A stretch of 64,000 nucleotides of DNA from Sphingobium sp. YR768. Lineage in GTDB: Bacteria; Pseudomonadota; Alphaproteobacteria; Sphingomonadales; Sphingomonadaceae. Of the stretch, positions 16,235 to 23,624 are shown in pieces. How positions within the stretch are numbered: the first letter of the stretch is position 1; each line of letters starts with the position of its first letter. The DNA lies in contig NZ_FOGE01000014.1 in assembly GCF_900111125.1 (NCBI RefSeq), positions 62,001 to 126,000 of the forward strand, given 5' to 3'. The translations under genes were made by a program, and so were the position numbers. The notes beneath the pieces were generated by a model. The model was not told the DNA's origin. It searched no databases and saw nothing but the letters and a program-made list of their open reading frames with translations.

Positions 16235-16557
16235 TTTCCCGCCAATATCTGCTGCAAGATCGCCCTCAGCACCGGCGTCACCCGCGCCAGCCCCACCGCC
16301 AGCACCGCCTCGCCCAGCGCCTCGCGCGTCATCCGCTCGCGATCGACCAGACAATGCCAGAACAGCCCGACCAGCTCCGCCAGTGACAGCTTGCCCTCCG
16401 CCGCCCGCTCCACCAGCGCGAACAGCGGCCCCAATTCCGCCTCCGCCGCCACCAAAGCCGCGAAACTCGGCCGCACCAGCAGATGCTCGCCGCCAATCTC
16501 CAGCGCAGCCTCGCCCCTTTCGGGATTTGGGCGCTCAGCATTCGCCACGCCGCTCAT
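16231..16557 (-). CDS. GTA gp10-like tail chaperone family protein
   Basis: 108 residues. It contains the block GEAALEIGGEHLLVRPSFAALVAAEAELG, matching the gene-transfer-agent gp10 family (Phage_TAC_11), followed by helices ending VTPVLRAILQQIL. It lies directly downstream of the tail-tube gene, with ATGA overlaps on both sides (16554-16557 and 16231-16234). In GTA and phage systems this position encodes the tail assembly chaperone that coats the tape measure. An unusually weak N-terminal leader (MSGVANAERPNPERG) precedes the domain. Confidence 0.83.
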   Translation of the reverse strand: MSGVANAERPNPERGEAALEIGGEHLLVRPSFAALVAAEAELGPLFALVERAAEGKLSLAELVGLFWHCLVDRERMTREALGEAVLAVGLARVTPVLRAILQQILAGK

Positions 16558-16961
16558 TCGCTCACCACCGCGCCGCTGCTTTCCAGGCTCAGCGTATAAT
16601 TGCGCTCGCCATTATAATCGCCGGCATAGTCCAGCCGCGTCACCAGAAAGCGCCCGCGCATCCGCTCCCCACTCTCGAAGCTCAGCTCATATGCCTCGAT
16701 CGTCCCGGCCAGCGCATGGTTGCGCACCCGCACTTCGGCCGCCGATCCGGTGAACAGCCCCGCCGCCGACACGCTGACCGATCGCACCCCCGCGCCCGAC
16801 AGCAATTCGCGCCAGCCGCCCGAATCCTTGCTGGTGATGTTCACCGCCTCGCCATTTACGGACAATTGGGTGGTGCGCATCCCGGCCACCGTCGCATATG
16901 TTGCGGGCATGTTGCCGTCGCCCACCTTCAGCAAAAACGCACTTCCTTTTTCGACGCCCAT
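16554..16961 (-). CDS. Major tail tube protein (GTA gp9-like)
   Basis: 135 residues, the usual size. The N-terminus KGSAFLLKVGDG, then TVAGMRTTQLSVNGEAVNITSKDSGGWRELL, is the hallmark of the TP901-1/GTA major tail protein family, in which this NxxxxDVTNKDSxGWRE-type block forms part of the tube interface. The end YTLSLESSGAV is a typical last strand. The start at 16961 (MGVEKGSAF) fits; an in-frame ATG at 17009 would add an odd Cys/Arg leader. It is the first gene of the overlapped string gp9-gp10-gp10.1 and is separated from the upstream DUF3168 gene by a plus-strand inserted gene. Confidence 0.87.
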   Translation of the reverse strand: MGVEKGSAFLLKVGDGNMPATYATVAGMRTTQLSVNGEAVNITSKDSGGWRELLSGAGVRSVSVSAAGLFTGSAAEVRVRNHALAGTIEAYELSFESGERMRGRFLVTRLDYAGDYNGERNYTLSLESSGAVVSE

Positions 16962-17098
16962 GGCGCATTCTCCAGCCAAGCGACACCGGCGTCCGAAGCA
17001 CCCTGCCACGGCCCGGAAAATCGCGAAAAAACAGGAGACTCGGCCGCCTTCCGCGCGACCGGTCTCAATAGAAATCTGGGGTTGATGGAGAGGTCCCG

Positions 17099-17422
17099 AT
17101 GATTGTTGCCGCTTCGCTTGCGATGATGCTTGCCGCCGCGCCTTCCGCCGATGCCGTGGGCACCGGGCGCAAGGAATTTTCCAAATGCCTCAGCGCCCAG
17201 ACGCAACCTGCGCTGGAAAAGAAATTGTCCGTCGGCGATTTCCAGTCCGCGATCAAAAGCGCCTGCGCCGACAAGGAAGCCGCCTTCCGCAACGCCATCA
17301 TCGCCCAGGACAAGGCCGACAAAATGTCCGACGCCGCCGCCAGCAGCGACGCCGACGACCAGATCTCCGAATATGTCGACAAGATCACCGGCGAATATGA
17401 AGAAAGCAGCCGCCCGAACTGA
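17099..17422 (+). CDS. Small exported protein inserted in the tail cluster, opposite strand
   Basis: 107 residues. Residues 1-19 form a signal peptide (MIVAASLAMMLAAAPSADA). The mature protein is small, helical and charged, with two cysteines (KCLSAQ, KSACAD) spaced to form a disulphide, and ends in an acidic tail. GATGGAGAGG precedes the ATG. It interrupts the GTA order between the DUF3168 and tail-tube genes and runs against them. No family recognised; similar short secreted Cys-pair proteins are common in sphingomonads. Its position suggests a later insertion, not a structural role. Confidence 0.65.
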   Translation: MIVAASLAMMLAAAPSADAVGTGRKEFSKCLSAQTQPALEKKLSVGDFQSAIKSACADKEAAFRNAIIAQDKADKMSDAAASSDADDQISEYVDKITGEYEESSRPN

Positions 17423-17433
17423 CGTCCTCTTCC

Positions 17434-17505
17434 TCTCTCCCCCTCTCAGGGGGAGAGATACGAAGGCTTGGCAGCTTGCTGCCTAGCCGCAGTTGAGAGG
17501 AGAGG
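17434..17505. repeat. Intergenic hairpin repeat (divergent copy of the capsid-flanking repeat)
   Basis: CTCTCCCCCTCTCAGGGGGAGAG forms a hairpin (positions about 17435-17457) followed by ATACGAAGGCTTGGCAGCTT and a second hairpin around GCAGCTTGCTGC. The head and the ATACGAAG-CTT segment match the repeats at 20895-20983 and 22172-22252. Confidence 0.6.
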
Positions 17506-17510
17506 CTGCG

Positions 17511-17909
17511 CTACGCCGCTTCCCGCACCGCCCTAATCCGATAATCCACCACGCCACGCCAACCCTGCGCCCCGCTCCGCGCCACCCGCGACCGCAGCAA
17601 CCGCGCACTCACGATCCGCCAGCCCTGCTCCGCGCCCGCAGCGACGATCGCCGGATCGACCCGCGCGATCATCCCCGCCAGCCGCCCCGGCGTCTCGTCC
17701 GCCACCACCAGCCCGATGGTCAGCCGCAATTCCCGCCCCTCGACATCCTTGCCGCCCCAGTCGCTGCCCAGGCATTCGCCCACAAAACCAAACGGCGCCG
17801 CCGCCCGCACCGGCTCCCCGTCATAAAGGCCATTGACCAGCGCCATCAGCGCCGCATCCGCCCGCAACGCCGCGATCACCGCCGCGCGCACCGCCACTTC
17901 CGCGCTCAT
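17511..17909 (-). CDS. DUF3168 tail terminator protein (GTA gp8-like)
   Basis: 132 residues. The family signature is clear: VRAAVIAALRADAALMALVNGLYDGEPVRAAAPF at the start, then DWGGKDVEGRELRLTI and the ending RGVVDYRIRA. DUF3168 proteins (RcGTA gp8) form the tail terminator ring where tail meets head. The start at 17909 (MSAEVAVRA) overlaps the stop of the 62-residue upstream gene by four bases (ATGA), which excludes the earlier in-frame start at 17951. It is the last gene of the coupled string that runs from the tail fibre to here. Confidence 0.88.
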   Translation of the reverse strand: MSAEVAVRAAVIAALRADAALMALVNGLYDGEPVRAAAPFGFVGECLGSDWGGKDVEGRELRLTIGLVVADETPGRLAGMIARVDPAIVAAGAEQGWRIVSARLLRSRVARSGAQGWRGVVDYRIRAVREAA

Positions 17910-18094
17910 CGCCCTCTCCCCGCTTCCCGCAGCGCCAGATCGCGCAGCCATCGCCCGCGCAGCCCCCGCCCGGCCGCCACGATATCCTCACCCTCGACCA
18001 GCGCGTCGACACCCTCGTCCCGCAAAGCCGCGACGATCGCCGCCCGACGCGCCGCCGCCCGCGCCTCCACCAGCCGCACCAGCGTCGCCCTCAT
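17906..18094 (-). CDS. Very small head-tail joining position protein (gp7 position)
   Basis: 62 residues, helical, Arg- and Ala-rich (RATLVRLVEARAAARRAAIVAALRDEG). It overlaps the connector gene upstream and the DUF3168 gene downstream by ATGA on both sides, strong evidence that it is translated. RcGTA has its stopper gp7 here (about 110 residues); this protein is about half as long and I cannot align it by eye. The middle segment VEGEDIVAAGRGLRGRWLRD resembles the beta-hairpin of HK97 gp10-like proteins, but weakly. It may be a truncated or unrelated replacement. Confidence 0.6.
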   Translation of the reverse strand: MRATLVRLVEARAAARRAAIVAALRDEGVDALVEGEDIVAAGRGLRGRWLRDLALREAGRGR

Positions 18095-18615
18095 GCCAGC
18101 CGCATCCGCCGGAACGGCCGCCACAGCGCGCTCACCACCGCCGGCGGCGCCGCGCTCTCATTCCCGCGCGCCAGATAATGGTCCGCCGCCAGCCGCACGA
18201 TCCCCTGCCGCAACGCCTCCGGCAGGCCATTCATCTCCCCCGCCAGTCCCGCGCGATAGCGCACCGCCAGCACCCCCGGCTCCCCCGCCCGCATCGCCCG
18301 CACCCAGCCGTCGCCCGCCGCATCCACATCGATCGCATAGGCCCCCACCGCCAAGGCCGCGCCATCCGCCGCCGTCAGGCTGTCGATGCTCAGCACCGGC
18401 CGCGCCGACAGTCTTTGCCAGCGCCCGTCGCCCGCCACCGTCTCGCGCGCCTCGCGCGCCACCAGCCACTGGCCGACAAACTGCTCGCACAGCGCCGCCG
18501 CACTGCGCAGCAGCCCGGCCAGCACCGCATCTTCCGCCCCCGTCTCGATCCGCAAATAGGCTTTCAGTTCCGCCAGCGACGCCGCCAGCCCCCCGCTTTC
18601 CCGTTCCACCAGCAT
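18091..18615 (-). CDS. Head-tail connector protein (GTA gp6-like)
   Basis: 174 residues. It matches the phage gp6-like connector (phiE125 gp8 / TIGR02215) family: N-terminal SLAELKAYLRIETGAEDAVLAGLLRSAAALCEQF, a central WQRLSARPVLSIDSL, then VRYRAGLAGEMNGLPEALRQGIVRLAADHYLARG with the conserved RLAAHLY-type helix. In RcGTA gp6 is the adaptor ring between portal and stopper. The ATG at 18615 overlaps the TGA of the preceding gene by one base, and its own stop overlaps the next start. Confidence 0.87.
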   Translation of the reverse strand: MLVERESGGLAASLAELKAYLRIETGAEDAVLAGLLRSAAALCEQFVGQWLVAREARETVAGDGRWQRLSARPVLSIDSLTAADGAALAVGAYAIDVDAAGDGWVRAMRAGEPGVLAVRYRAGLAGEMNGLPEALRQGIVRLAADHYLARGNESAAPPAVVSALWRPFRRMRLA

Positions 18616-18893
18616 CAGCGTTCCTCCACCCGGATCGTCAGCGTCCGCTCATCCACCTGCCCATCGGACAGGGCGACGCGATTGACCAGCCGATAGACAT
18701 GGCCGATCACCCCGCCGCTCAGCCGCACGCTGCTGCGCTGCGCCTCGAACGCGCTCGCCTCCACCACCAGCCCGCCCGTCTCGACCGGCGCCACCGTCCA
18801 TCCGCTCGCGACCAGGCTCTGCCCGGCCAGATAGGCGGACCAGTCGACGCCATGGTCGATCCGAGCATCCGGATCTTTCAATAATAGGCTCAT
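18615..18893 (-). CDS. Phage fibre-tail adaptor-like small protein
   Basis: 92 residues. It opens MSLLLKDPDARIDHGVDWSAYL and continues LVASGWTVAP and a mostly beta C-terminal part ending RTLTIRVEER. Proteins with this DHxVDWxxWL...I..S.W pattern sit beside connector genes in many prophages and are annotated as fibre-tail adaptors (phage phiKO2 gp-type). Function in the particle is inferred from that. The start at 18893 overlaps the stop of the 55-residue upstream gene by ATGA. It is not part of the standard RcGTA gene set. Confidence 0.72.
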   Translation of the reverse strand: MSLLLKDPDARIDHGVDWSAYLAGQSLVASGWTVAPVETGGLVVEASAFEAQRSSVRLSGGVIGHVYRLVNRVALSDGQVDERTLTIRVEER

Positions 18894-19057
18894 CTTATCC
18901 TGCTCCCCCGTTCCGCCTCGGCCCGTGCCGTCCGCGCCTCGCCCGGCACGCGCCAGCCCTGCCCCGGCCGCACGCCGCCGCGCCACGGCCCTGCCCAGCG
19001 ATCCGCGCTCTCCGCCAGATCGCCGATCACCCCCGCGCCCAGCGCCTCACCCTGCAT
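18890..19057 (-). CDS. Small 55-residue protein coupled to the tail fibre gene
   Basis: 55 residues: MQGEALGAGVIGDLAESADRW then an Arg/Gly-rich tail. No family recognised. It starts inside the last codons of the tail fibre gene (11-base overlap) and its TGA overlaps the next ATG, so it is bracketed by coupling signals on both sides, the main argument that it is real. Composition is typical of the cluster. It could be a fibre assembly factor or a relic. Confidence 0.45.
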   Translation of the reverse strand: MQGEALGAGVIGDLAESADRWAGPWRGGVRPGQGWRVPGEARTARAEAERGSRIR

Positions 19058-20855
19058 GGCCCGCCTCCAGCGCCGCCACCCGATCCGCCAGCGCCGCGAT
19101 CGCGCGCCGCTGCCACGCCGCCTCCAGCGCCAGACATTCTTCATAGCGCAGCCCCCAGCGCTCGCCCGCCTCCCGCGCCGGCCGCACGACAATGCCCTCG
19201 TCATCGCGCGCCTCGGCCTGCGCATCCCACGCATCATGGCAGAGCAATCCCCAGCGCTGCGCCGCGCCATCGCCCATCCGCGCGTCGATCGCGTCGCGCA
19301 CCTGCTGCGCCACCAGCCCGACATGCCATCGCGCCGCGTCGCCCTTCTCCGCCACCGCAGCGCGAAATCGATAGCGCACCCAGCGCACCTCGCCCCACGC
19401 CTCGATCAACCCCGGATCGATCCCGTCCATCTCCTGCTTCTCGCGCGCATCGGACGTGCTGATCGTCCCGCTCCCGGCATAGACGATCGACCATCGCAGC
19501 GCGGCCCCGCCCAGCGCCAGACTATTGTCGCTCGCCGGCGCCAGCACGCCGCCCACCTGAACCTCGCCCGTATCCCGCCGGATGGTCAGCGCCGTGCCCA
19601 GCACCGTTCCGCCATCGGCAAAGCGCCGCAACGCAAAGTCCGACCCGGCATTGCTCCCGCTTTCGGCGCCATTGGTCTTGCCCATGTCCCAGCGCCCCGC
19701 CGTGCCGCTGCGCCAGCGCAGCAGCGCATATTGGCCGGCAAGCGAGTCGATATAGGAAAAGGCGGTCGAGGAGGGATGGCTCACCTGCAAGCTGGTCAGC
19801 CCCGCCACCACACCGCCGCTGATCGCCACCGCCGACGCCGCCTGCACCGCCATGTCGCCCAGACCGAGCGCGCCGCGCGCACCGCTGGCGCTGGTCGCCC
19901 CGGTGCCTCCGCTCGCCAGCGCCAGCGTCCCGCCCAGCGTCAGCGTCCCGCTGCCCGTTACCGGCCCGCCCGACACGCTCAGCCCCGTCGTCCCGCCGCT
20001 CATCGCCACGCTGGTCACGGTGCCGCTCGTGCTGCTCGTTCCCGCGCCGATATAGCTGCGCACGCCCGCCGCATCCGCCCGCGTCAGCAGCGCCCGGCCG
20101 AAACTGGTCGTCGCCAGCGCCGCGATCGCCTCCAGATCGGCGTCATAGGCCTGCACGTCGCTGCCGATCGCCAGCCCCAGATTGCTCCGCGCCACGCTGG
20201 CGCTCGACGCCCCGGTGCCGCCATCGGCCACCGCCAGATCCACGATCCCGCCGATCGTCCCGCCGCTGATCGCCACCGCGCCGGGGCTTTGCGTCGCGAG
20301 GGCGCCCAGCCCGATCGCCGCCCGCGCCGCCGCCGCATCGCCCGCGCCGATCAGGCTGCGCCCCTGCGCGCTCAGCGCCGTCAGCCCGGCTGCGCCCGCC
20401 CCGGTCCAGTAGCTCATCTGGTTCGCCGCGCTCGCCTGCCCGGCCAGCGCCGTCAGATTGGCGCTCGCCCCCTGCTTGCCGTCCAGCGCCGCCGCCAGCC
20501 CGTCGATCGCCGCCATCCCATGGCCATGCGCCTCGACCGCCGCCACCCATCCGGCATGCAGCGCCAGCCCGACCTTCTTCTCCAGCGGCGCGAAATCCAC
20601 CGCCGCGCCCCCGGCCGAAGACGCGACCGGCGTCCGCACCAGCCGCCCGGCTTCGTCCAGTTCGCCGGTCCCCGCCTCCCACTGGGTCGGATCGCCCACG
20701 CCCATGATCATATAGGGAAAGCGCGCCCCCGCCCCCAGCACATCGGCAAAAGCACGATAGCCCGCCACCGCCCCGCCCAGCAGCAACGGCCCATCCCCGC
20801 CATCATAACAGACCTCCCGCACCAGGTCGGCCATCTCCATCCCCGAAATCGCCAC
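19047..20855 (-). CDS. Tail fibre with C-terminal S74 intramolecular chaperone domain
   Basis: 602 residues. The N-terminal 120 residues resemble a phage tail attachment domain; the middle is low-complexity and built of repeated fibre units (ADGGTGASSASVARSNLGL, ASGGTGATSASGARGALGL) typical of trimeric fibres. The last 135 residues form a Peptidase_S74 chaperone: TSDAREK at about 467-473 with the Ser/Asp cleavage dyad, then WGEVRWVRYRFR and a coiled-coil end. S74 domains trimerise the fibre and cut themselves off. I chose a GTG start at 20855, six bases after GAGGGGG; an ATG at 20840 is the alternative. It sits between capsid and connector genes, where RcGTA has no fibre gene. Confidence 0.85.
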   Translation of the reverse strand: MAISGMEMADLVREVCYDGGDGPLLLGGAVAGYRAFADVLGAGARFPYMIMGVGDPTQWEAGTGELDEAGRLVRTPVASSAGGAAVDFAPLEKKVGLALHAGWVAAVEAHGHGMAAIDGLAAALDGKQGASANLTALAGQASAANQMSYWTGAGAAGLTALSAQGRSLIGAGDAAAARAAIGLGALATQSPGAVAISGGTIGGIVDLAVADGGTGASSASVARSNLGLAIGSDVQAYDADLEAIAALATTSFGRALLTRADAAGVRSYIGAGTSSTSGTVTSVAMSGGTTGLSVSGGPVTGSGTLTLGGTLALASGGTGATSASGARGALGLGDMAVQAASAVAISGGVVAGLTSLQVSHPSSTAFSYIDSLAGQYALLRWRSGTAGRWDMGKTNGAESGSNAGSDFALRRFADGGTVLGTALTIRRDTGEVQVGGVLAPASDNSLALGGAALRWSIVYAGSGTISTSDAREKQEMDGIDPGLIEAWGEVRWVRYRFRAAVAEKGDAARWHVGLVAQQVRDAIDARMGDGAAQRWGLLCHDAWDAQAEARDDEGIVVRPAREAGERWGLRYEECLALEAAWQRRAIAALADRVAALEAGHAG

Positions 20856-20894
20856 GCCCACCCCCTCGAACAAAAAAGGGGGAAGAAGCCCGAC

Positions 20895-20983
20895 GCCCCT
20901 CCCCCCAAATCTTCTCCCCCATGGGGGAGAAGGATACGCAGTCTTACCGGCGCAGCCGGTTAGACGAAGTTGGATGAGGGGGG
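20895..20983. repeat. Direct repeat downstream of the capsid gene (copy 1)
   Basis: A hairpin (CTTCTCCCCCATGGGGGAGAAG) is followed by GATACGCAGTCTTACCGGCG and CAGCCGGTTAGACGAAGTTG, ending GATGAG. The copy at 22172-22252 lies on the same strand and differs at very few positions in the 46 bases after the hairpin. Together they flank the capsid gene. Confidence 0.85.
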
Positions 20984-21003
20984 ACCAACGCCCCCTCACC
21001 CCC

Positions 21004-22119
21004 TCACGAAGCCGCAAACTTCATCAGCTTAATCGCCTCGCTATTGGCCACGCCGCCCCCAATCCGCTTGACCGCATAAAAATGCACGAACGGCTTGTTG
21101 CTGAACGGATCGCGCAGGATGCTCGTCTCCTGGCGCTCGGCGATGACATAGCCCGCCTGGAAATTGCCGAAGGCGATCGACAGGCTGTTCGCGGCGATAT
21201 CGGGCATGTCCTCCGCCTCGACCACGCGATAGCCCAGCAAAGTCGCCGGCTGCCCCGCCGCCATGGACGGCTGCCACAGAAACGCGCCATCGCTCGTCTT
21301 CATCTTGCGGATCACCGCCAGCGTCGACGAGTTCATGACGAAGCTCGCCCCCTGCCGGTAGGGCGCGCGCAGGCTCTGCACCAGATCGATGAGCCTGTCC
21401 TGCGGATTGGACGCGGCAAAGGCCCCCGCCGCCCCCGACGCCACATATTGCAGCGACCCGAAGGCGCGCACGCTGTCCGCCTCATTGGTCGTCGTATAGG
21501 TCAGGAAGCCCTTGGGCTTGCTGGTCCCATTGCCATTGACGAAGGCCGCGCCCTCCGCCGCCGCAAATTCGCGGGCGATCTCGCTCGCCAGCCAGCTTTC
21601 GACATCGAACTGCGCATCGTCCAGCATTGCCTGCGACGCCGCCGGATTGGCGAACAGTTCGCCCGAAGGCGGCACGATCTCGTTGAAGCTCGGCGTTCCC
21701 GTCTCGGCCCGCGCGCCCGTCTCGCTGGCCCAGCCCGACACGATCCCGCCCGACGTCACCAGCTTGCGATAGCCCGCCGTCCCGGTCCGCACGACATTGG
21801 CGATCCCGCGGATCGGCGACACGCTTTTCAGCGTCGCGTCGATCAGCTGGTCGATCTCGCGCGGCACCGCATAGCCCCCCGCCGCGCCACTGGCGCCCGA
21901 AAAGCTCTTCAGCTCGACCCCGGCTTCCAACCCCTGCCGCAGATAGCGTTCCACAAATTGCGCCCGCGCCGGATCGACGGCGCCGCCCTTGACGCCATCC
22001 AGCGCAGGCCGCTGCTGCGCCAGCAAAGCCCCCTTCAGCGCCGCGATCTCTCCCGCCAGCCCCTCGATCCGCTCCCCCTGCGCCACCAGCTCCAGGCTCG
22101 CCTCCAACATATCCGTCAT
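21004..22119 (-). CDS. HK97-family major capsid protein (GTA gp5-like)
   Basis: 371 residues. A short helical scaffold-like region (residues 1-50) precedes the HK97 fold, which is marked by FSGASGAAGGYAVPREI (the usual site just after the protease cut), PIRGIANVVRTGTAGYRKLV, EIVPPSGELFANPAASQAMLDDAQFDVESWL, and the late FGNFQAGYVIAERQ and FYAVKRIGGGVANSEAIKLMKF. These are the standard capsid landmarks. The start at 22119 is the second in-frame ATG and keeps the N-terminus free of repeat-derived sequence. Terminator-like hairpin DNA lies only about 10 bases upstream and near-identical direct repeats flank the gene. Confidence 0.93.
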   Translation of the reverse strand: MTDMLEASLELVAQGERIEGLAGEIAALKGALLAQQRPALDGVKGGAVDPARAQFVERYLRQGLEAGVELKSFSGASGAAGGYAVPREIDQLIDATLKSVSPIRGIANVVRTGTAGYRKLVTSGGIVSGWASETGARAETGTPSFNEIVPPSGELFANPAASQAMLDDAQFDVESWLASEIAREFAAAEGAAFVNGNGTSKPKGFLTYTTTNEADSVRAFGSLQYVASGAAGAFAASNPQDRLIDLVQSLRAPYRQGASFVMNSSTLAVIRKMKTSDGAFLWQPSMAAGQPATLLGYRVVEAEDMPDIAANSLSIAFGNFQAGYVIAERQETSILRDPFSNKPFVHFYAVKRIGGGVANSEAIKLMKFAAS

Positions 22120-22126
22120 GCCCGTC

Positions 22127-22160
22127 TCCACAAAAAAAGGCGGCCCAATCGGACCGCCCA
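22127..22160 (-). terminator. Hairpin plus T-run immediately before the capsid start
   Basis: On the minus strand GGCGGTCC and GGGCCGCC pair around GATT and are followed by eight T residues, ending about 10 bases before the capsid ATG (22119). Read-through from the protease gene would meet this signal first. It could be a terminator or an attenuator. Confidence 0.6.
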
Positions 22161-22171
22161 TACAAAACAGA

Positions 22172-22252
22172 AAACAAACCTTCTCCCCTCAGGGGAGAAG
22201 GATACGAAGTCTTACCGGCACAGCCGGTTAGACGAAGTTGGATGAGAGGGTG
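22172..22252. repeat. Direct repeat upstream of the capsid gene (copy 2)
   Basis: Same structure as 20895-20983: CTTCTCCCCTCAGGGGAGAAG hairpin, then GATACGAAGTCTTACCGGCA and CAGCCGGTTAGACGAAGTTG, ending GATGAG. Same orientation as copy 1. Confidence 0.85.
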
Positions 22253-22289
22253 GCCCACACGAAGCCGCAGAACCATAGAGCAAGCAAAA

Positions 22290-22378
22290 ACCCGGCCAAG
22301 GCGGCCAATCTCCCTCTTCTTTCTCCGCGTCCCCGCGCCTCCGCGCGAACAAAACCTCCGCGCCCTCTGCGCGAACCC
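22290..22378. repeat. Composite GC-rich intergenic repeat, copy A
   Basis: AAGGCGGCCAATCTCCCTCT is followed by TCTCCGCGTCCCCGCGCCTC, CGCGCGAAC and then CCTCCGCGCCCTCTGCGCGA. The same order of blocks recurs at 23625-23762, 24333-24402 and 32182-32254, each at a boundary between a GTA-like gene and an inserted gene. Confidence 0.7.
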
Positions 22379-22416
22379 ACTGGACAGCCCCGCCACCCGC
22401 ATCGGATAGCAGCATC

Positions 22417-23085
22417 ATGCCTCTCACCCTCGTCCCCCACGGCGCGCACCATATCCCCGCCGCGCTCCCCGAAACAGCGCTCGCCACCATCGAAGCCGCC
22501 CTAGCGATCCTGCCAACCGACCGCGCCGGCCAGCGCCTCGCCAGCCTGCCCGCCCTCGCCGACATGCTCAGCGCCAGCGGCGCAATCGGCCGCCACCCCG
22601 CCGCCCATCTGGGCGAGGCTGCAAAACCCGTCCGCGCGATCTTCTTCGACAAGAGCGAAGCCATCAACTGGTCGCTCGGCTGGCATCAGGACCGCACCAT
22701 CGCCGTGCAGCAGCGCATTGACACGCCGGGCTTCGGCCCCTGGACGCTCAAGTCCGGCATCCAGCATGTCGCCCCGCCGCAATCCTTGCTCGACCGCATG
22801 CTGACCCTGCGCATCCATCTCGACCCGGTCGACGCAGACAATGCCCCGCTGCTGATCGCCCCCGGCTCCCACCGCCACGGCCGCGTTCCCGAAGGCGATG
22901 TCGCCGCCCTCGCCACCGCCTGCGGCACCCATGCCTGCCTCGCCCAGCGCGGCGACATCTGGCTCTACGCCACCCCGATCCTCCACGCCTCCGACGCCGC
23001 CGCCACCCCCCGCCACCGCCGTGTCCTGCAACTCGACTATAGCGCCGACCCGCTACCGGGCGCGCTGCAATGGTTGGGGATTTAG
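22417..23085 (+). CDS. Phytanoyl-CoA dioxygenase (PhyH) family protein
   Basis: 222 residues. It carries the Fe(II)/2-oxoglutarate dioxygenase facial triad in PhyH form: WHQDRTI near residue 90 (H-x-D), then ILHASD as the distal His, with a following Arg (HRRVLQLDY) for 2-oxoglutarate. The segment RAIFFDKSEAINWSLGWHQD is typical of a bacterial PhyH subgroup with a core of about 220 residues. The substrate is unknown. It is on the plus strand, inserted between the protease and capsid genes of the GTA-like cluster, and has no link to particle assembly that I can see. Confidence 0.82.
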   Translation: MPLTLVPHGAHHIPAALPETALATIEAALAILPTDRAGQRLASLPALADMLSASGAIGRHPAAHLGEAAKPVRAIFFDKSEAINWSLGWHQDRTIAVQQRIDTPGFGPWTLKSGIQHVAPPQSLLDRMLTLRIHLDPVDADNAPLLIAPGSHRHGRVPEGDVAALATACGTHACLAQRGDIWLYATPILHASDAAATPRHRRVLQLDYSADPLPGALQWLGI

Positions 23086-23198
23086 TTTGTCTGAATCGAG
23101 ACTTGATATAGGATTACCCAGTCCTCCCGGTTGCTAAGGGCGTTGGGATCGAAGGTCGCAGTGAAGACTGCGGCATTCATCGCCGGGAGGCACTGACA

Positions 23199-23603
23199 TC
23201 ATCCCTGCTCCACCGCCACCACCCGCGCCAATGGCTGCATCGGATGCGTCACCACGCTCACCTCGACCAGTTCCAGCGCCAGCAATTCGCGCGGCCCCGC
23301 ACCCCGCGCCGCCTTCACCCGATAGCCGAAGGACAGCCCGTCCACCGCGCGCGAAGCCAGCGCCGCCGCAGCCTCCCGCCCGGCCGCCGTGCGCCGCGAC
23401 ACCCGGCCGATCACCCGCAGCCCGCGCGCATCTTCCCGCGCCGTCTCGACCACGCCGATGACGCTGCCCGGCCCATGCTGCCACAGCAAAGGCACGCCCA
23501 CCGCGTCCACGGCGCCAAAAGCCCCCGCCCGCACCACATCCCCGCCCCGGTCCACCCGATCGAAAATCGCCGCATAGCCGGCAAAGCGCAGATCGCTGTC
23601 CAT
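23199..23603 (-). CDS. HK97-family prohead protease (GTA gp4-like)
   Basis: 134 residues, short for the family, as in GTA clusters. RFAGYAAIFDRVDRGGDVVRAGAF is the canonical N-terminal block; LLWQHGPGSVIGVVE holds the catalytic His (LLWQH), and DGLSFGYRV with ALELVEVSVVTHP holds the Ser and the later acidic/His part of the triad. It matures the capsid by removing the scaffold region. The start at 23603 (MDSDLRFAGY) follows GGAGGGAAG. It is separated from the capsid gene by the plus-strand PhyH gene and from DUF6127 by a composite repeat. Confidence 0.9.
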   Translation of the reverse strand: MDSDLRFAGYAAIFDRVDRGGDVVRAGAFGAVDAVGVPLLWQHGPGSVIGVVETAREDARGLRVIGRVSRRTAAGREAAAALASRAVDGLSFGYRVKAARGAGPRELLALELVEVSVVTHPMQPLARVVAVEQG

Positions 23604-23624
23604 TCTTCCCTCCAACTCGCCATG

